The notes beneath the pieces are model-generated. The model worked only from the letters and a program-made list of their open reading frames with translations, ran no database searches and was not told the origin of the DNA. DNA of 64,000 nucleotides from Streptomyces sp. NBC_00820 (GTDB taxonomy: Bacteria > Actinomycetota > Actinomycetes > Streptomycetales > Streptomycetaceae): assembly GCF_036347055.1 (NCBI RefSeq), contig NZ_CP108882.1, positions 3,422,501 to 3,486,500 on the forward strand, read 5' to 3'. This document shows, piece after piece, positions 52,737 to 62,680 of the stretch (position 1 is the first letter of the stretch; each line of letters starts with the position of its first letter). Made by a program: the position numbers and the translations under genes.

Positions 52737-53839
52737 ATCCTGCCGTCCAACTCCGTCATCCGTACCGTCGACGGATCCCGGCGGTGCTGTGCGGCCTTGG
52801 CGGCGAAGTCGGCGCTGCGGAGGACTCGCTGGGCGTTTCCCCAGGTCAGCAGGGACAGTTCGGGTTCGGACCAGCCGCGGCGGAGGAGTTCGGCGACGAG
52901 GTGGGGGTAGCGGGAGGCGTCGGCGAGGTCGTGGGGGTGGGTGGCGCCGGAGTCGTAGGTGCCGGACAGGCCGACGCACTCGGGGCCGGCGACCGAGCGG
53001 ACGTGGTCGAGGTGGTCGGCGACGTCCCGGACGGTCGGGCCGGTCTGCTCGGCGGTCAGCGGCACCATGCACAGCCCCTTGGCCTCGCCCAGCTCGGCGA
53101 GCAGGGTGTCGGGCAGGTTGGCGGGGTGCGGGCGCAGCGCGGCGGCGGCGGAGCGGGTGCAGAGCACGGGGGTCCTGGAGACCGCGAGGGTCCGCCGGAC
53201 GGTGGCCTCCGAGGCGCCGGAGAGGTCGGGGACGACACCGAGCCGGTTCATCTCCCGTACGACCTCCTCGCCGAACCGGCTGAGCCCCGCCGCGCCCGCC
53301 CAGGCGGTGCCGGTCAGGGTGAGGACGCGCAGGCCGAGGGTGCGCAGGCAGCGCAGGACGCCCAGGGAGTCGTCGAGCGCGGCGGCCTGGGCGGGGCCGA
53401 GGACGACGGCGACCCGGCCGCAGTTGCGGGCGTCGATGATCTGCCCGGCGGTGGTGCCCAGGCGCAGGCCCTCGGGGTGGGTGTCGATGACCGCGCGCGC
53501 CAGGTCGAGCTGGTCCAGGGCTGCGGTCAGCGCGCCGCCGGACGGGCTCTCGGGCTGGTGCAGCGACCAGAACAGGGCGCCCACATGGCCCTCGCGCAGC
53601 CGGGGCACGTCGGTGTCGACGGCAGTCTCGCCCGCTTCCAGGTCGTACTGGTTCAGGTGCCGCAGTGCCCACGGCAGCCCGCTGTAGCCGTCGGCGACGG
53701 GATGTTCCGCGAGCAGGGCGCGGGCACGCTCCAGGTCCTCGTCCCCGGCGCCTCGGTCGTGGGGCTCGGCCGGGAAGGGGTCGTCCGGCAGCTCACCGAC
53801 CTCGGTCGTGGTGGGCAGGTCGTTCTGGAGGTCGGCCAT
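52733..53839 (-). CDS. M19 (renal dipeptidase) family homologue lacking zinc ligands
   Basis: 368 residues from ATG 53839. Overall M19 fold is conserved (LPWALRHLNQYDLEAGETAV, REMNRLGVVPDL, TVRDVADHLDHVRSVAG, TWGNAQRVL) and it aligns along its length with the neighbouring dipeptidase. But the metal HxD is Y52-S-G54 (DGYSGLPW instead of DGHNDLPW), the bridging Glu site MGAEGG is LGPAQA, FSHSSAR is CTRSAAA, and GGDYDG is SGTYDS. It should not hydrolyse dipeptides by the M19 mechanism; a binding or regulatory role is possible. The frame is intact, not an obvious pseudogene. Confidence 0.85.
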   Translation of the reverse strand: MADLQNDLPTTTEVGELPDDPFPAEPHDRGAGDEDLERARALLAEHPVADGYSGLPWALRHLNQYDLEAGETAVDTDVPRLREGHVGALFWSLHQPESPSGGALTAALDQLDLARAVIDTHPEGLRLGTTAGQIIDARNCGRVAVVLGPAQAAALDDSLGVLRCLRTLGLRVLTLTGTAWAGAAGLSRFGEEVVREMNRLGVVPDLSGASEATVRRTLAVSRTPVLCTRSAAAALRPHPANLPDTLLAELGEAKGLCMVPLTAEQTGPTVRDVADHLDHVRSVAGPECVGLSGTYDSGATHPHDLADASRYPHLVAELLRRGWSEPELSLLTWGNAQRVLRSADFAAKAAQHRRDPSTVRMTELDGRI

Positions 53840-53976
53840 GCGCGGGCTCCGTACGTCGTCGTGAGCTACGCCGTGCTCGGGGCGGGCGTAGGGCCACGGT
53901 CGCACGGAGCGTACGGATCCTTCCTGGCGAGTGGGGCGTTCGGGGGTACACGCGTCAGGGCTGCCCGGCCCGTCCG

Positions 53977-54201
53977 TCAGGGCTGTCCGGCCGCCTTGAT
54001 GACCTCGTCCAGGGTGTCTCGGGAGCGCGCCAGGTCGGCGATCATGCGGTCGATGCGGTCGCGCTCGGCGGCGAGGTCGGCGACGAGCCTGGGGGTCGCG
54101 ATCGCGGAGGGCCCGCCGTCCTGGTCGCGCATGCACGGCAGCAGCCGGCGGATCCTCTCGCTGTGCAGTCCGGCCGCGTACAGCTCCTGGATCCGGATGA
54201 C
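53977..54201 (-). pseudogene. MerR-family regulator, C-terminal fragment
   Basis: The minus strand reads IRIQELYAAGLHSERIRRLL, then LAAERDRIDRMIADLARSRD and the end. This is the hinge and dimerisation coiled coil of a MerR-family regulator. The DNA-binding helix-turn-helix half and start are missing; upstream sequence becomes the old-yellow-enzyme fragment read on the other strand. Confidence 0.75.
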
Positions 54202-54693
54202 GCGGTGGCCGACGCGATCGGCGCCGACCGGGTGGGGCTGCGGATCTCTCCCGGGAGCACGGTCAACGGCGTCCTGGAGGACGACACCGACGTCCTCTAC
54301 CGCGTACTGGTGGCGCGGCTGAGGGGCCTGGACCTGGCCTACCTGCATCTCGTGCGCGCCGACCCGGACACCGGCGTCTACCGCCGTATCCGCGCCGACT
54401 GGCCCGGCGTCCTGATCGGCAACCCGGTCCTGGCCGGTCTCACCACCGAGGACGTGTCCCGGGCCGCCCGGGAGATGCTCGCCGCCGGGTCCGACCTGGT
54501 CGCTCTCGGCCGGCCGTTCCTCGCCAACCCGGACCTGGTCGCGCGGCTGCGTCTGGGCGCCCCGCTCAACCCGGTCCGGGACCGGTATCTGATGTACGTG
54601 GGCGGGGCGGCCGGCTACACCGACTACCCCGCCCTCGCCGGTCAGCCGTCGAGCGAGCCGAGCGTGGCGTTCGACGGGCCGCGCGTGCTCTGA
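54196..54693 (+). pseudogene. old yellow enzyme (alkene reductase), C-terminal fragment
   Basis: From DDAVADAIGADRVGLRISPG, VNGVLEDDTDVLYRVLVARL, DWPGVLIGNPVLAGLTTEDV, GSDLVALGRPFLANPDLVAR to [10 protein letters not shown], the frame matches the C-terminal ~45 percent of FMN-dependent ene-reductases (phosphate-binding loop included). The N-terminal FMN/substrate half and promoter are gone. The frame overlaps the convergent dipeptidase gene by 52 bp at its 3' end. Confidence 0.8.
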
Positions 54694-55820
54694 AGGTCGC
54701 GGGCCACGTCCTCCGCCGCGCCCAGCACGCGGACCGAGTTCTGCCAGGTCAGCTTGGCCAGGTCGGCCCTGGACCAGCCGCGGTCCAGGAGTTCGGCGAT
54801 CAGGTTCGGATAGCCGGAGACGTCGTTCAGGCCGTCGGGCGTGAACGCGGTGCCGTCGTAGTCGCCGCCGATGCCGAGGTGGTCGATGCCGGCGACCTCG
54901 CGCATGTGGTCGAGGTGGTCGGCGACCGTCGACACGGTGGCGATCGGACGGGGGTTGGTCTCCTCGAAGGCGTGGTGGAGCTTCATCGCCTCGGGCGTGG
55001 TGTCCAGGGGGTGGAGGCCGTGGGCGCGCAGGTTGGCGCCGGCCGCCGCCGTCCAGTCGACCGCCGCCTGGAGGATGAACTTCGGCACGAACGTCACCAT
55101 CGCCACTCCCCCGTTGGCGGGCAGCCGCTCCAGCACGTCGTCGGGGATGTTGCGCGGGTGGTCGCAGACGGCGCGCGCGGAGGAGTGGGAGAAGATCACC
55201 GGCGCGGCGGTGGTGTCCAGCGCGTCGCGCATGGTGGTCGCGGCCACGTGGGAGAGGTCGACGAGCATGCCCTCGCGGTTCATCTCCCGGACGACCTCAC
55301 GGCCGAAGGCCGACAGGCCGCCGACGTTCGGCTCGTCGGTCGCCGAGTCCGCCCACGCGTTGTTGTCGTTGTGGGTGAGCGTCATGTAGCGCACGCCCAG
55401 GGCGTACAGGGACCTGAGGACGGCGAGGGAGTCGTCGATGGAGTGGCCGCCCTCGGCGCCCATGAGCGAGGCGATACGGCCCTCGGCCCGCGCGGCCTCC
55501 ATGTCGGCGGCCGTCAGCGCGGAGCGCAGCTCGGCCGGGTACCGGTCGATCAGCTGCCGTACGCAGTCGATCTGTTCGAGCGTCGCGGTCGCGGCCCCCG
55601 GCTGGTCGGAGGGGACGTACACCGACCAGTACTGGGCACCCACGCCGCCGGCGCGCAGCCGGGCCAGGTCGGTGTGCAGGTAGGCGCTCTGGTCGGTGTC
55701 GATGGAGCGGGCGTCGAGGTCGTAGGCGACCTGCTCGCGCAGGGCCCACGGCAGGTCGTTGTGGCCGTCGACGACGGGGAACTCACGCAGCAGGGCGCGG
55801 GCTTCTTCGAGAGAGGTCAT
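54642..55820 (-). CDS. membrane dipeptidase (M19 renal dipeptidase family)
   Basis: 392 residues from ATG 55820, GGGAAG eight bases upstream, five bases after the purE stop. Binuclear zinc residues are present: H20 and D22 in [10 protein letters not shown], Glu in [12 protein letters not shown], His in [17 protein letters not shown], Asp in [10 protein letters not shown]. It hydrolyses dipeptides, often with D-residues at the C-terminal side. No signal peptide visible, so cytosolic. Last gene of a purK-purE-dipeptidase run. Confidence 0.93.
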   Translation of the reverse strand: MTSLEEARALLREFPVVDGHNDLPWALREQVAYDLDARSIDTDQSAYLHTDLARLRAGGVGAQYWSVYVPSDQPGAATATLEQIDCVRQLIDRYPAELRSALTAADMEAARAEGRIASLMGAEGGHSIDDSLAVLRSLYALGVRYMTLTHNDNNAWADSATDEPNVGGLSAFGREVVREMNREGMLVDLSHVAATTMRDALDTTAAPVIFSHSSARAVCDHPRNIPDDVLERLPANGGVAMVTFVPKFILQAAVDWTAAAGANLRAHGLHPLDTTPEAMKLHHAFEETNPRPIATVSTVADHLDHMREVAGIDHLGIGGDYDGTAFTPDGLNDVSGYPNLIAELLDRGWSRADLAKLTWQNSVRVLGAAEDVARDLQSTRGPSNATLGSLDG

Positions 55821-55825
55821 CCGTG

Positions 55826-56347
55826 TCACTTCCCGAACCCGAAGCCGCTTGCACCCTCGACCTTGGACCGCAGGCGCTTGCCCTTCTCGGTGGCCTGGTC
55901 GTTCAGGTCCTGCTGGAACTCGCGCATCTTCTGCAGCAGCTCCTCGTCGTGCGCGGCGAGCATGCGGGCCGCGAGCAGACCGGCGTTGCGGGCACCGGCG
56001 ACGGACACCGTGGCGACGGGCACACCGGCCGGCATCTGCACGATCGACAGCAGGGAGTCCATGCCGTCCAGGTACTTCAGCGGGACGGGCACGCCGATGA
56101 CGGGCAGCGGGGTGACGGAGGCCAGCATGCCGGGCAGGTGGGCGGCGCCGCCGGCCCCGGCGATGATCACCTTCAGACCGCGCTCGGCGGCCTGCTCGCC
56201 GTACGTGATCATCTCGCGCGGCATGCGGTGCGCGGAGACGACGTCGACCTCGTAGGCGATCTCGAACTCGTCGAGGGCCTTGGCGGCGGCCTCCATGACG
56301 GGCCAGTCGGAATCCGACCCCATGACGATGCCAACAACGGGGGTCAT
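55826..56347 (-). CDS. purE: 5-(carboxyamino)imidazole ribonucleotide mutase
   Basis: 173 residues from ATG 56347, overlapping the purK stop by 4 bp (ATGA). Class I PurE moves the carboxyl group of N5-CAIR to give CAIR in purine synthesis. Motifs: [15 protein letters not shown] (substrate loop), [11 protein letters not shown] with catalytic His, [19 protein letters not shown]-equivalent MLAAHDEEL. An octamer in known cases. Confidence 0.97.
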   Translation of the reverse strand: MTPVVGIVMGSDSDWPVMEAAAKALDEFEIAYEVDVVSAHRMPREMITYGEQAAERGLKVIIAGAGGAAHLPGMLASVTPLPVIGVPVPLKYLDGMDSLLSIVQMPAGVPVATVSVAGARNAGLLAARMLAAHDEELLQKMREFQQDLNDQATEKGKRLRSKVEGASGFGFGK

Positions 56348-57483
56348 TCTGTGATCGTGCCTCTCAGGTAGCCGGCTGCGTGACGGGCGCGCTCCAGCAC
56401 GTCGTCCAGGTCGTCGCCGTAAGTGTTGACGTGCCCGACCTTGCGACCCGGCTTCACGTCCTTGCCGTACATGTGGATCTTGAGCTTGGGGTCGCGGGCC
56501 ATGCAGTGCAAGTACGCGGAGTACATGTCCGGGTAGTCGCCGCCGAGGACGTTGGCCATGACCGTCCAGCGGGCGCGCGGGCGCGGGTCGCCGAGCGGCA
56601 GGTCGAGGACGGCGCGGACGTGGTTGGCGAACTGCGAGGTGATCGCGCCGTCCTGGGTCCAGTGGCCCGAGTTGTGCGGGCGCATGGCCAGCTCGTTGAC
56701 GAGGATGCGACCGTCGCGGGTCTGGAACAGCTCGACGGCGAGGTGGCCGACGACGCCGAGTTCCTTGGCGATGGTCAGGGCCATCTCCTCGGCCTTGAGC
56801 GCCAGCTCCTCGTCGAGGCCGGGCGCGGGCGCGATCACGGTGTCGCAGACGCCGTTCACCTGCCGCGACTCGACGACCGGGTAGGCGACGGCCTGTCCGT
56901 GCGGGGAGCGTACGACGTTGGCGGCCAGCTCGCGGACGTAGTCGACCTTCTCCTCGGCGAGGACCGGAACGCCGGCGCGGAACGGGTCGGCGGCCTCCTC
57001 TGCGGACTCCACGACCCACACGCCCTTGCCGTCGTACCCGCCGCGGACCGTCTTGAGGACGACGGGGAAGCCGTCCCCCTCCGCCGCGAAGCGGACGACG
57101 TCCTGCGGATCGGCCACGATGCGGTGGCGCGGGCAGGGCACCCCGATCTCGGTGAGTCTCGCGCGCATGACGCCCTTGTCCTGGGCGTGCACCAACGCGT
57201 CGGGCCCCGGGCGCACGGGAATGCCGTCCGCCTCCAGGGCCCGTAGGTGCTCGGTGGGTACGTGTTCGTGATCGAAGGTGATCACGTCACAACCGCGCGC
57301 GAACTCGCGCAGCGTGTCGAGGTCGCGATAGTCGCCGATGACGACTTCGCTCACGACCTGCGCCGCGGAATCCTGGGGAGTGTCACTGAGGAGCTTGAAC
57401 CTGATGCCCAACGGGATGCCCGCCTCGTGCGTCATACGCGCGAGCTGCCCCCCGCCGACCATGCCGACTACCGGGAACGTCAC
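56344..57483 (-). CDS. purK: 5-(carboxyamino)imidazole ribonucleotide synthase
   Basis: 379 residues from GTG 57483 ([20 protein letters not shown]). ATP-grasp enzyme carboxylating AIR with bicarbonate. Visible: GGGQLARM phosphate loop, [58 protein letters not shown]. Couples translationally to purE. Divergent from gtrA-like gene across 183 bp. Confidence 0.96.
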   Translation of the reverse strand: MTFPVVGMVGGGQLARMTHEAGIPLGIRFKLLSDTPQDSAAQVVSEVVIGDYRDLDTLREFARGCDVITFDHEHVPTEHLRALEADGIPVRPGPDALVHAQDKGVMRARLTEIGVPCPRHRIVADPQDVVRFAAEGDGFPVVLKTVRGGYDGKGVWVVESAEEAADPFRAGVPVLAEEKVDYVRELAANVVRSPHGQAVAYPVVESRQVNGVCDTVIAPAPGLDEELALKAEEMALTIAKELGVVGHLAVELFQTRDGRILVNELAMRPHNSGHWTQDGAITSQFANHVRAVLDLPLGDPRPRARWTVMANVLGGDYPDMYSAYLHCMARDPKLKIHMYGKDVKPGRKVGHVNTYGDDLDDVLERARHAAGYLRGTITE

Positions 57484-57666
57484 CCCCCTAGCGTATCGGC
57501 CGCGCCGACCTCCTCCGGAGCCCGTCCCGCTCGCATCCTCTTACCCGGCGCTTTCCCGGCTCTTTCCGATCAGTTTCCGGGAAGTGGTCAGGTCCACAGG
57601 CGGCGGCGGGATCACCTGGCTAACATGGCTTGGCTGACGAAACCTACGGACAGGAGCTGCACAGCC

Positions 57667-58203
57667 ATGGAACGGCGTTCCTCGGGGCTGCAACGGCTCG
57701 TACGCGAGTTGGCCAAGTTCGGCGCTGTCGGCGGTGCCGGCGTCCTCGTCAATCTCGGCGTGTTCAACCTGGTCCGGCATCTCTCCGACCTGCCGGTCGT
57801 GCGCGCCAGCATCATCGCGACCGTCGTCGCGATCGTCTTCAACTACATCGGCTTCCGTTACTGGACGTACCGGGACCGTGAGAAGAGCGGCCGCACCCGG
57901 GAGCTCGTGCTGTTCCTGGTGTTCAGCGCGATCGGCCTGGTCATCGAGAACGGCGTGCTGTTCCTCGCGACCTACGGCCTCGGCTGGGACACGCCGCTGC
58001 AGAGCAACGTCTTCAAGTTCGTCGGCATCGGCGTCGCGACGCTGTTCCGCTTCTGGTCGTACCGCAGCTGGGTGTTCCGGACGACGCCCGCGCGGGATGC
58101 CGTCGCCGGCGGGGAAGTGGTCGTCGAGCAGGGGACGGCGGCCCGGCGGCAGTCCGTCGCACGGCAGCACAGGCGCCCCAAGCCCCGCCAGCGGGTCCCG
58201 TAG
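57667..58203 (+). CDS. GtrA family membrane protein
   Basis: 178 residues from ATG 57667, AGGAG ten bases upstream. Four membrane helices typical of GtrA (FGAVGGAGVLVNLGVFNLVR, IATVVAIVFNYIGFRYWTYR, ELVLFLVFSAIGLVIENGVL, FKFVGIGVATLFRFWSYRSW) and a basic C-terminal tail. GtrA-like proteins are thought to help move polyprenyl-linked sugars across the membrane; fits the glycopolymer theme of the region. Confidence 0.92.
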   Translation: MERRSSGLQRLVRELAKFGAVGGAGVLVNLGVFNLVRHLSDLPVVRASIIATVVAIVFNYIGFRYWTYRDREKSGRTRELVLFLVFSAIGLVIENGVLFLATYGLGWDTPLQSNVFKFVGIGVATLFRFWSYRSWVFRTTPARDAVAGGEVVVEQGTAARRQSVARQHRRPKPRQRVP

Positions 58204-58493
58204 GCCCCCTTGGCCGCCTAGGTCCCGTAGGGCGTGGCCCCCAGGTCGCCCCTGGGTTCCGTAGGCCCTGACCCCAGGTCTTCCCTGGTTCCGTAGGCCT
58301 GCTGCCTCCAGGCCCCCCTAGGGGGCTGCCCCGGGAGCTTTGGGGCCTGTGAGTCCCTCCCGGAGGCTTCGGGCCGCGGGAGGCCGCCCCGGGGGTGCGG
58401 GGCCGCGAGAGCCCCTCCTGGGAGCTTCGGGCCGCGCGGGCCGTCCCGGGGACTTCCGAGATCTTCAGGCCGCGTGAGCTCGTCCCGGACCCG
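58204..58493. other. intergenic, degenerate G/C repeats
   Basis: 290 bp between convergent GtrA and histidine kinase genes. Repeated variants of CCCGTAGGC / TTCCGTAGGCC with CCCCAGGT, and later GGGAGCTTCGGGCCGCG blocks (58330-58440). Looks like decayed short repeats; no ORF or clear terminator. Confidence 0.5.
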
Positions 58494-59765
58494 TCAGCGG
58501 ACCGTCGGTTGGTTGTCGTCCGATTTGCGGGAGGGCGGCGTGCGCGACAGGAACAGCCCGAACACCGCCGGCTGCGTCTGGAGCAGCTCCAGGCGTCCGC
58601 CGTCGGCCTCGGCGAGGTCGCGGGCCACGGCGAGGCCGATCCCCGTGGAGTTCCGCCCGCTGATCGTCCGCTCGAAGATCCGCGCGCCCAGGTCGGCCGG
58701 AACCCCGGGCCCCTCGTCGGTGACCTCGATGACGGCCTGGTTGCCGGTGACGCGGGTACGCAGCGCGACGGTGCCGCCCCCGTGCATGAGCGAGTTCTCG
58801 ATCAGCGCGGCGAGCACCTGCGCGACCGCCCCGGGAGTGCCGACCGCCCGCAGGTGCCGCTTGCCGGAGCTGACGATGGCCCGGCCGACGCCGCGGTAGG
58901 CGGGCCGCCATTCGGCGAGCTGCTGCTGGATGACCTCGTCGAGGTCGAAGGTGACGGCGGAGCCGGTGCGCGGGTCGCGCGAGTTCGTCAGCAGCCGCTC
59001 CACCACGTCCGTCAGGCGCTCCACCTGCGTCAGCGCGATGGTCGCCTCCTCCTTCACCGTCTCCGGGTCGTCGGTGAGGGTGATCTCCTCCAGCCGCATG
59101 GACAGCGCGGTCAGCGGGGTGCGGAGCTGGTGGGAGGCGTCGGCCGCGAGGCGCCGCTCGGCCGTCAGCATCCGGCCGATGCGCTCGGCGGAGGAGTCCA
59201 GCACGTCGGCGACCCGGTCCAGCTCGGGGACGCCGTAGCGCTTGTGCCGCGGGCGCGGGTCGCCCGAGCCGAGGCGCTCCGCGGTCTCGGCGAGGTCGGT
59301 CAGCGGGGAGGCGAGCCGGTTGGCCTGGCGTACGGCGAGCAGCACGGCGGCGATCACGGCGAGCAGCGCGACCAGGCCGATGATCAGCAGCGTGCGGCCG
59401 ACCTCGCGGGTCACGGCGGAGCGCGGCTCCTGCACGGTGACCGTCTCGCCCTCCTCGCCGTGCTGCGTGGAGTGGATCACGTCCCCTTCGGGCTTGGTGC
59501 CGATCTCGATCGGCGGCCGGCCGGGGACGCGGATCACCGCGTACTGCTCCTTGCTGACCGGATTGCGCAGCACGTCGGCGTTGACGTTCTCCGCCGCGAG
59601 GATCCGGCTGTCCACGATGCTGGCGAGCCGGATCGCCTCGGACTCCACCCGCTCCTGGGCGCTGTTGCTGATCGTCCGCGTCTCGACGATCACCAGCGAC
59701 ACGCCGAAGACGGCGATCACCACGAGGACGACGGCAAGGGTGGACTGGATGAGACGACGACGCAC
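58494..59765 (-). CDS. sensor histidine kinase
   Basis: 423 residues from GTG 59765, GGAGGG upstream. Helix 1 (about 8-28), extracellular sensor of ~95 residues, helix 2 (LLIIGLVALLAVIAAVLLAV), HAMP, H-box AADASHQLRTPLTALSMRLE (phospho-His), then HATPase: N box ALIENSLMHGG, G1 VTDEGPGVPADLG, G2 GRNSTGIGLAVARDLA. Partner of the response regulator upstream, although 224 bp separate the genes. Signal unknown. Confidence 0.93.
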   Translation of the reverse strand: MRRRLIQSTLAVVLVVIAVFGVSLVIVETRTISNSAQERVESEAIRLASIVDSRILAAENVNADVLRNPVSKEQYAVIRVPGRPPIEIGTKPEGDVIHSTQHGEEGETVTVQEPRSAVTREVGRTLLIIGLVALLAVIAAVLLAVRQANRLASPLTDLAETAERLGSGDPRPRHKRYGVPELDRVADVLDSSAERIGRMLTAERRLAADASHQLRTPLTALSMRLEEITLTDDPETVKEEATIALTQVERLTDVVERLLTNSRDPRTGSAVTFDLDEVIQQQLAEWRPAYRGVGRAIVSSGKRHLRAVGTPGAVAQVLAALIENSLMHGGGTVALRTRVTGNQAVIEVTDEGPGVPADLGARIFERTISGRNSTGIGLAVARDLAEADGGRLELLQTQPAVFGLFLSRTPPSRKSDDNQPTVR

Positions 59766-59989
59766 GGGGGCCCTCCGGGGGTGGCTTTACGACACCAGTG
59801 TGGCAACCCCTCGGGGGTGCGGGCCCCGGCCGGCTTGCGACCACGCCGCGTGGGCGCGTACCGCGTGAGGCGCCTGTGCCACGCGGGCGAGCGACGCGTG
59901 AAGCCCGTGCGGCGCGTGAGGCCCGTACCGCCCACGGCAGCCCGGTGGCGGCCGGCTCTCCTCGACGCCGCCGGCCTCCCTCGAAGCCG

Positions 59990-60667
59990 CTAGCTCTTCT
60001 CGAAGCGGAAACCCACGCCGCGCACGGTGGCGATGTACCGGGGGTTGGCCGCGTCGTCGCCGAGCTTCTTGCGCAGCCATGAGATGTGCATGTCGAGCGT
60101 CTTGGTCGACGACCACCAGGTCGTGTCCCAGACCTCCCGCATCAGCTGGTCCCGGGTCACCACGCGGCCGGCGTCCCGCACGAGCACGCGCAGCAGGTCG
60201 AACTCCTTCGCGGTGAGCTGGAGTTCCTCGTCCCCCATCCAGGCCCGGTGCGACTCGACGTCGATACGCACACCGTGCGTGGCCGGCGGCTGCTGAGGCT
60301 CCGCGGCACCGCGGCGCAGCAGGGCCCGCACCCGGGCGAGCAGTTCGGCGAGCCGGAAGGGCTTGGTGACGTAGTCGTCGGCACCCGCGTCCAGCCCGAC
60401 GACGGTGTCCACCTCGTCGGCCCTCGCGGTCAGGATGAGGATCGGCACGGCGTGACCGTCGGCACGCAGCCGGCGGGCGACCTCCAGGCCGTCCATACCG
60501 GGCAGGCCGAGGTCCAGCACGACCAGGTCGACACCGCCCTGCATACCGGCGTCGAGCGCGGCGGGTCCGTCCTCGCGCACCTCGACCTCGTAACCCTCCC
60601 GGCGCAGTGCGCGAGCCAGGGGTTCCGAGATGGACGCGTCGTCCTCGGCGAGCAGTACACGAGTCAT
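59990..60667 (-). CDS. OmpR/PhoB family response regulator
   Basis: 225 residues from ATG 60667. Receiver domain with acidic pocket (AEDD), phosphorylation site D52 in VVLDLGLPGMDG, and YVTKPF lysine. Winged-helix DNA-binding domain (residues ~130-223): LTAKEFDLLRVLVRDAGRVV, TKTLDMHISWLRKKLGD, IATVRGVGFRFEKS. Pairs with the histidine kinase just downstream on the same strand. The 224-bp GC-rich gap between the two genes is longer than usual for such a pair. Confidence 0.95.
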   Translation of the reverse strand: MTRVLLAEDDASISEPLARALRREGYEVEVREDGPAALDAGMQGGVDLVVLDLGLPGMDGLEVARRLRADGHAVPILILTARADEVDTVVGLDAGADDYVTKPFRLAELLARVRALLRRGAAEPQQPPATHGVRIDVESHRAWMGDEELQLTAKEFDLLRVLVRDAGRVVTRDQLMREVWDTTWWSSTKTLDMHISWLRKKLGDDAANPRYIATVRGVGFRFEKS

Positions 60668-61155
60668 GAGCTGATGGTAGACCGCCCGCGCGTGGTGCCG
60701 GGGTGTGACCGGTTCCGGGGATTCTTACCTTCACGCCCCGCTGGTACGAACCATTGCCTGTGGGATGCGATCGTAGGAGAGACCTCCGAAACAGGGCCCG
60801 CGGTTCCCCGAACACCTGTGATCCGCGTCTCAAGTCCTTCCATATCCGGCGGTGTACTGCCGTATGGTGATCTGAACGCCTGTAGCACACCGGGGACCTT
60901 CGGCTGGCAGTGACGCTGAGGGTCTTTCTCTGTTGTGTGGGCTGACATCGATCAGCCTTGAAAGGAATGACCTCTGGCCGGGCTCAGGACGCAGCGACGC
61001 GTCCAGGGCGTGGATCCCGGTGGTCGCTGTCCTCCGCTCCGACAAACCGGTGCGGGCTCCCCCTGGGCGTGGGGGTGGACGGCCGACCCTGCCGGTGCCG
61101 GCCCCCACCGGGCGTGCAGCGCTCCAACGCGCGTCCAGACCAGCAAGGAACGACC
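60668..61155. other. 488-bp divergent intergenic region
   Basis: Between the response regulator and the peptide transporter genes, so it holds both promoters. Noted structures: imperfect repeat CATATCC-GGCGGTGTACTGCC-GTATGG (60840-60870), and GGCTGA/TCAGCC (60940-60945/60952-60957). The frame of the transporter stays open upstream to 60958 but the ATG at 61156 with AAGGAA is the credible start. Confidence 0.4.
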
Positions 61156-62661
61156 ATGGCGTCCAGCCTGACTAAGGCTTCGGTCCGACCGGGCACCCCC
61201 GGTTCCGAGAAGACCTTCTTCGGCCACCCCCGCGGCCTGGCCACTCTCTTCTTGACCGAGATGTGGGAGCGCTTCTCCTACTACGGCATGAGGGCTCTGC
61301 TCCCGCTGTACCTGGTCGCCCCCGGTGGCCTGCACCTGAATGCGGGCACGGCCACCGCGATCTACTCGGTGTACGTGTCCCTCGTCTACCTGCTCGCCAT
61401 GCCCGGCGGCTGGATCGCGGACCGCTTCCTCGGTCCCCGCAAGACGGTGGCCGTCGCCGGTGCGATCATCATGATCGGCCACCTCTGCCTGGCCGTGCCC
61501 TTCTCCGCCGCCTTCTACGTCGGCCTGGTCCTTGTCGCCATCGGCTCGGGTCTGCTGAAGGCCAACATCTCGACGATGGTCGGCCACCTCTACAAGGGCG
61601 CGGACGACCCGCGCCGTGACGGTGGCTTCACCCTCTTCTACGTCGGCATCAACGTGGGCGCCTTCGCCGCCCCGCTGGTCATCGGCACCGTCGGCGAGAA
61701 CGTCAACTGGCACCTCGGCTTCGCGCTGGCCGCGGTCGGCATGGCGCTGGGTCTGGGACAGTTCCTGCTCGGTGGCCACCACCTGAGCGAGAAGAGCAGC
61801 GAGGTCCCGACCCCGCTGACCGCCGAGGAGAAGGCCTCCACGCTGCGCAAGGGCCTGATCTGGCTGGCCATCGCCGCGGTCTTCTACGGCCTCGTCGGCG
61901 GCACCGGCCACTTCACCCTGAACTGGGCGCTGATCCCGCTCACGATCATCGGTCTGATCGTCCCGATCCTGGTCATCGCCCGCATCCGCCGGGACAAGGA
62001 CCTCGACGACGCCGAGCGCTCGAAGGTGTCCGCGTACGTCTGGTTCTTCGTGGCCGCCGCCGTCTTCTGGATGATCTACGACCAGGGCGGTTCGACGATG
62101 TCGATCTTCGCCGACGAGTCGGCCAAGAACACGATCGCCGGCTGGGGCTTCCCGGTCTCCTGGTACCAGTCGGTCAACCCGGTCATGATCATGGCGCTGG
62201 CCCCGGTCTTCGCCTGGCTGTGGCTGTGGCTGAACAAGCGCGGCCAGGAGCCGAGCACGATCGTGAAGTTCGCTTCCGGTCTGGTGCTGGTCGGCGCGTC
62301 CTTCTTCCTCTTCCTCGCCCCGCTGTCGATCGCCGAGGGCGGTCACAAGGCCGCGGCGATGTGGCTGGTCGCGATCTACTTCATCCAGACGGTCGGCGAG
62401 CTGACGCTGTCGCCGGTGGGTCTGTCCGTGACCACGAAGATGGCGCCGAAGAAGTACGCCTCGCAGATGATGGGCGTCTGGTTCCTCGCGGTCACCGCGG
62501 GCGACTCGGTCACCGCGCTGCTGTCGAACCCGGCCGTCGGCGGGGTCAACCTCGACAAGATGGGCTTCGTCGCCCTGGAGGCCGTGCTCGCCGTGATCGC
62601 CGGTGTCGCGGTCTGGATGTACCGCAGCAAGGTCAAGGCTCTGATGGGCAGCGTCAACTAG
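61156..62661 (+). CDS. POT/PTR family proton-dependent oligopeptide transporter
   Basis: 501 residues from ATG 61156. Major-facilitator fold with about 14 membrane helices. PTR signatures: helix 1 EMWERFSYYGMRALLPLYL (the ExxERFxYYG proton/peptide motif) and the PTR2 region GSGLLKANISTMVGHLYKG, FTLFYVGINVGAFAAPL. Also ELTLSPVGLSVTTKMAPKKY. Imports di- and tripeptides with protons at the plasma membrane. Followed by a terminator. Confidence 0.95.
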   Translation: MASSLTKASVRPGTPGSEKTFFGHPRGLATLFLTEMWERFSYYGMRALLPLYLVAPGGLHLNAGTATAIYSVYVSLVYLLAMPGGWIADRFLGPRKTVAVAGAIIMIGHLCLAVPFSAAFYVGLVLVAIGSGLLKANISTMVGHLYKGADDPRRDGGFTLFYVGINVGAFAAPLVIGTVGENVNWHLGFALAAVGMALGLGQFLLGGHHLSEKSSEVPTPLTAEEKASTLRKGLIWLAIAAVFYGLVGGTGHFTLNWALIPLTIIGLIVPILVIARIRRDKDLDDAERSKVSAYVWFFVAAAVFWMIYDQGGSTMSIFADESAKNTIAGWGFPVSWYQSVNPVMIMALAPVFAWLWLWLNKRGQEPSTIVKFASGLVLVGASFFLFLAPLSIAEGGHKAAAMWLVAIYFIQTVGELTLSPVGLSVTTKMAPKKYASQMMGVWFLAVTAGDSVTALLSNPAVGGVNLDKMGFVALEAVLAVIAGVAVWMYRSKVKALMGSVN

Positions 62662-62680
62662 CGGCCCACCGCTGACCACG

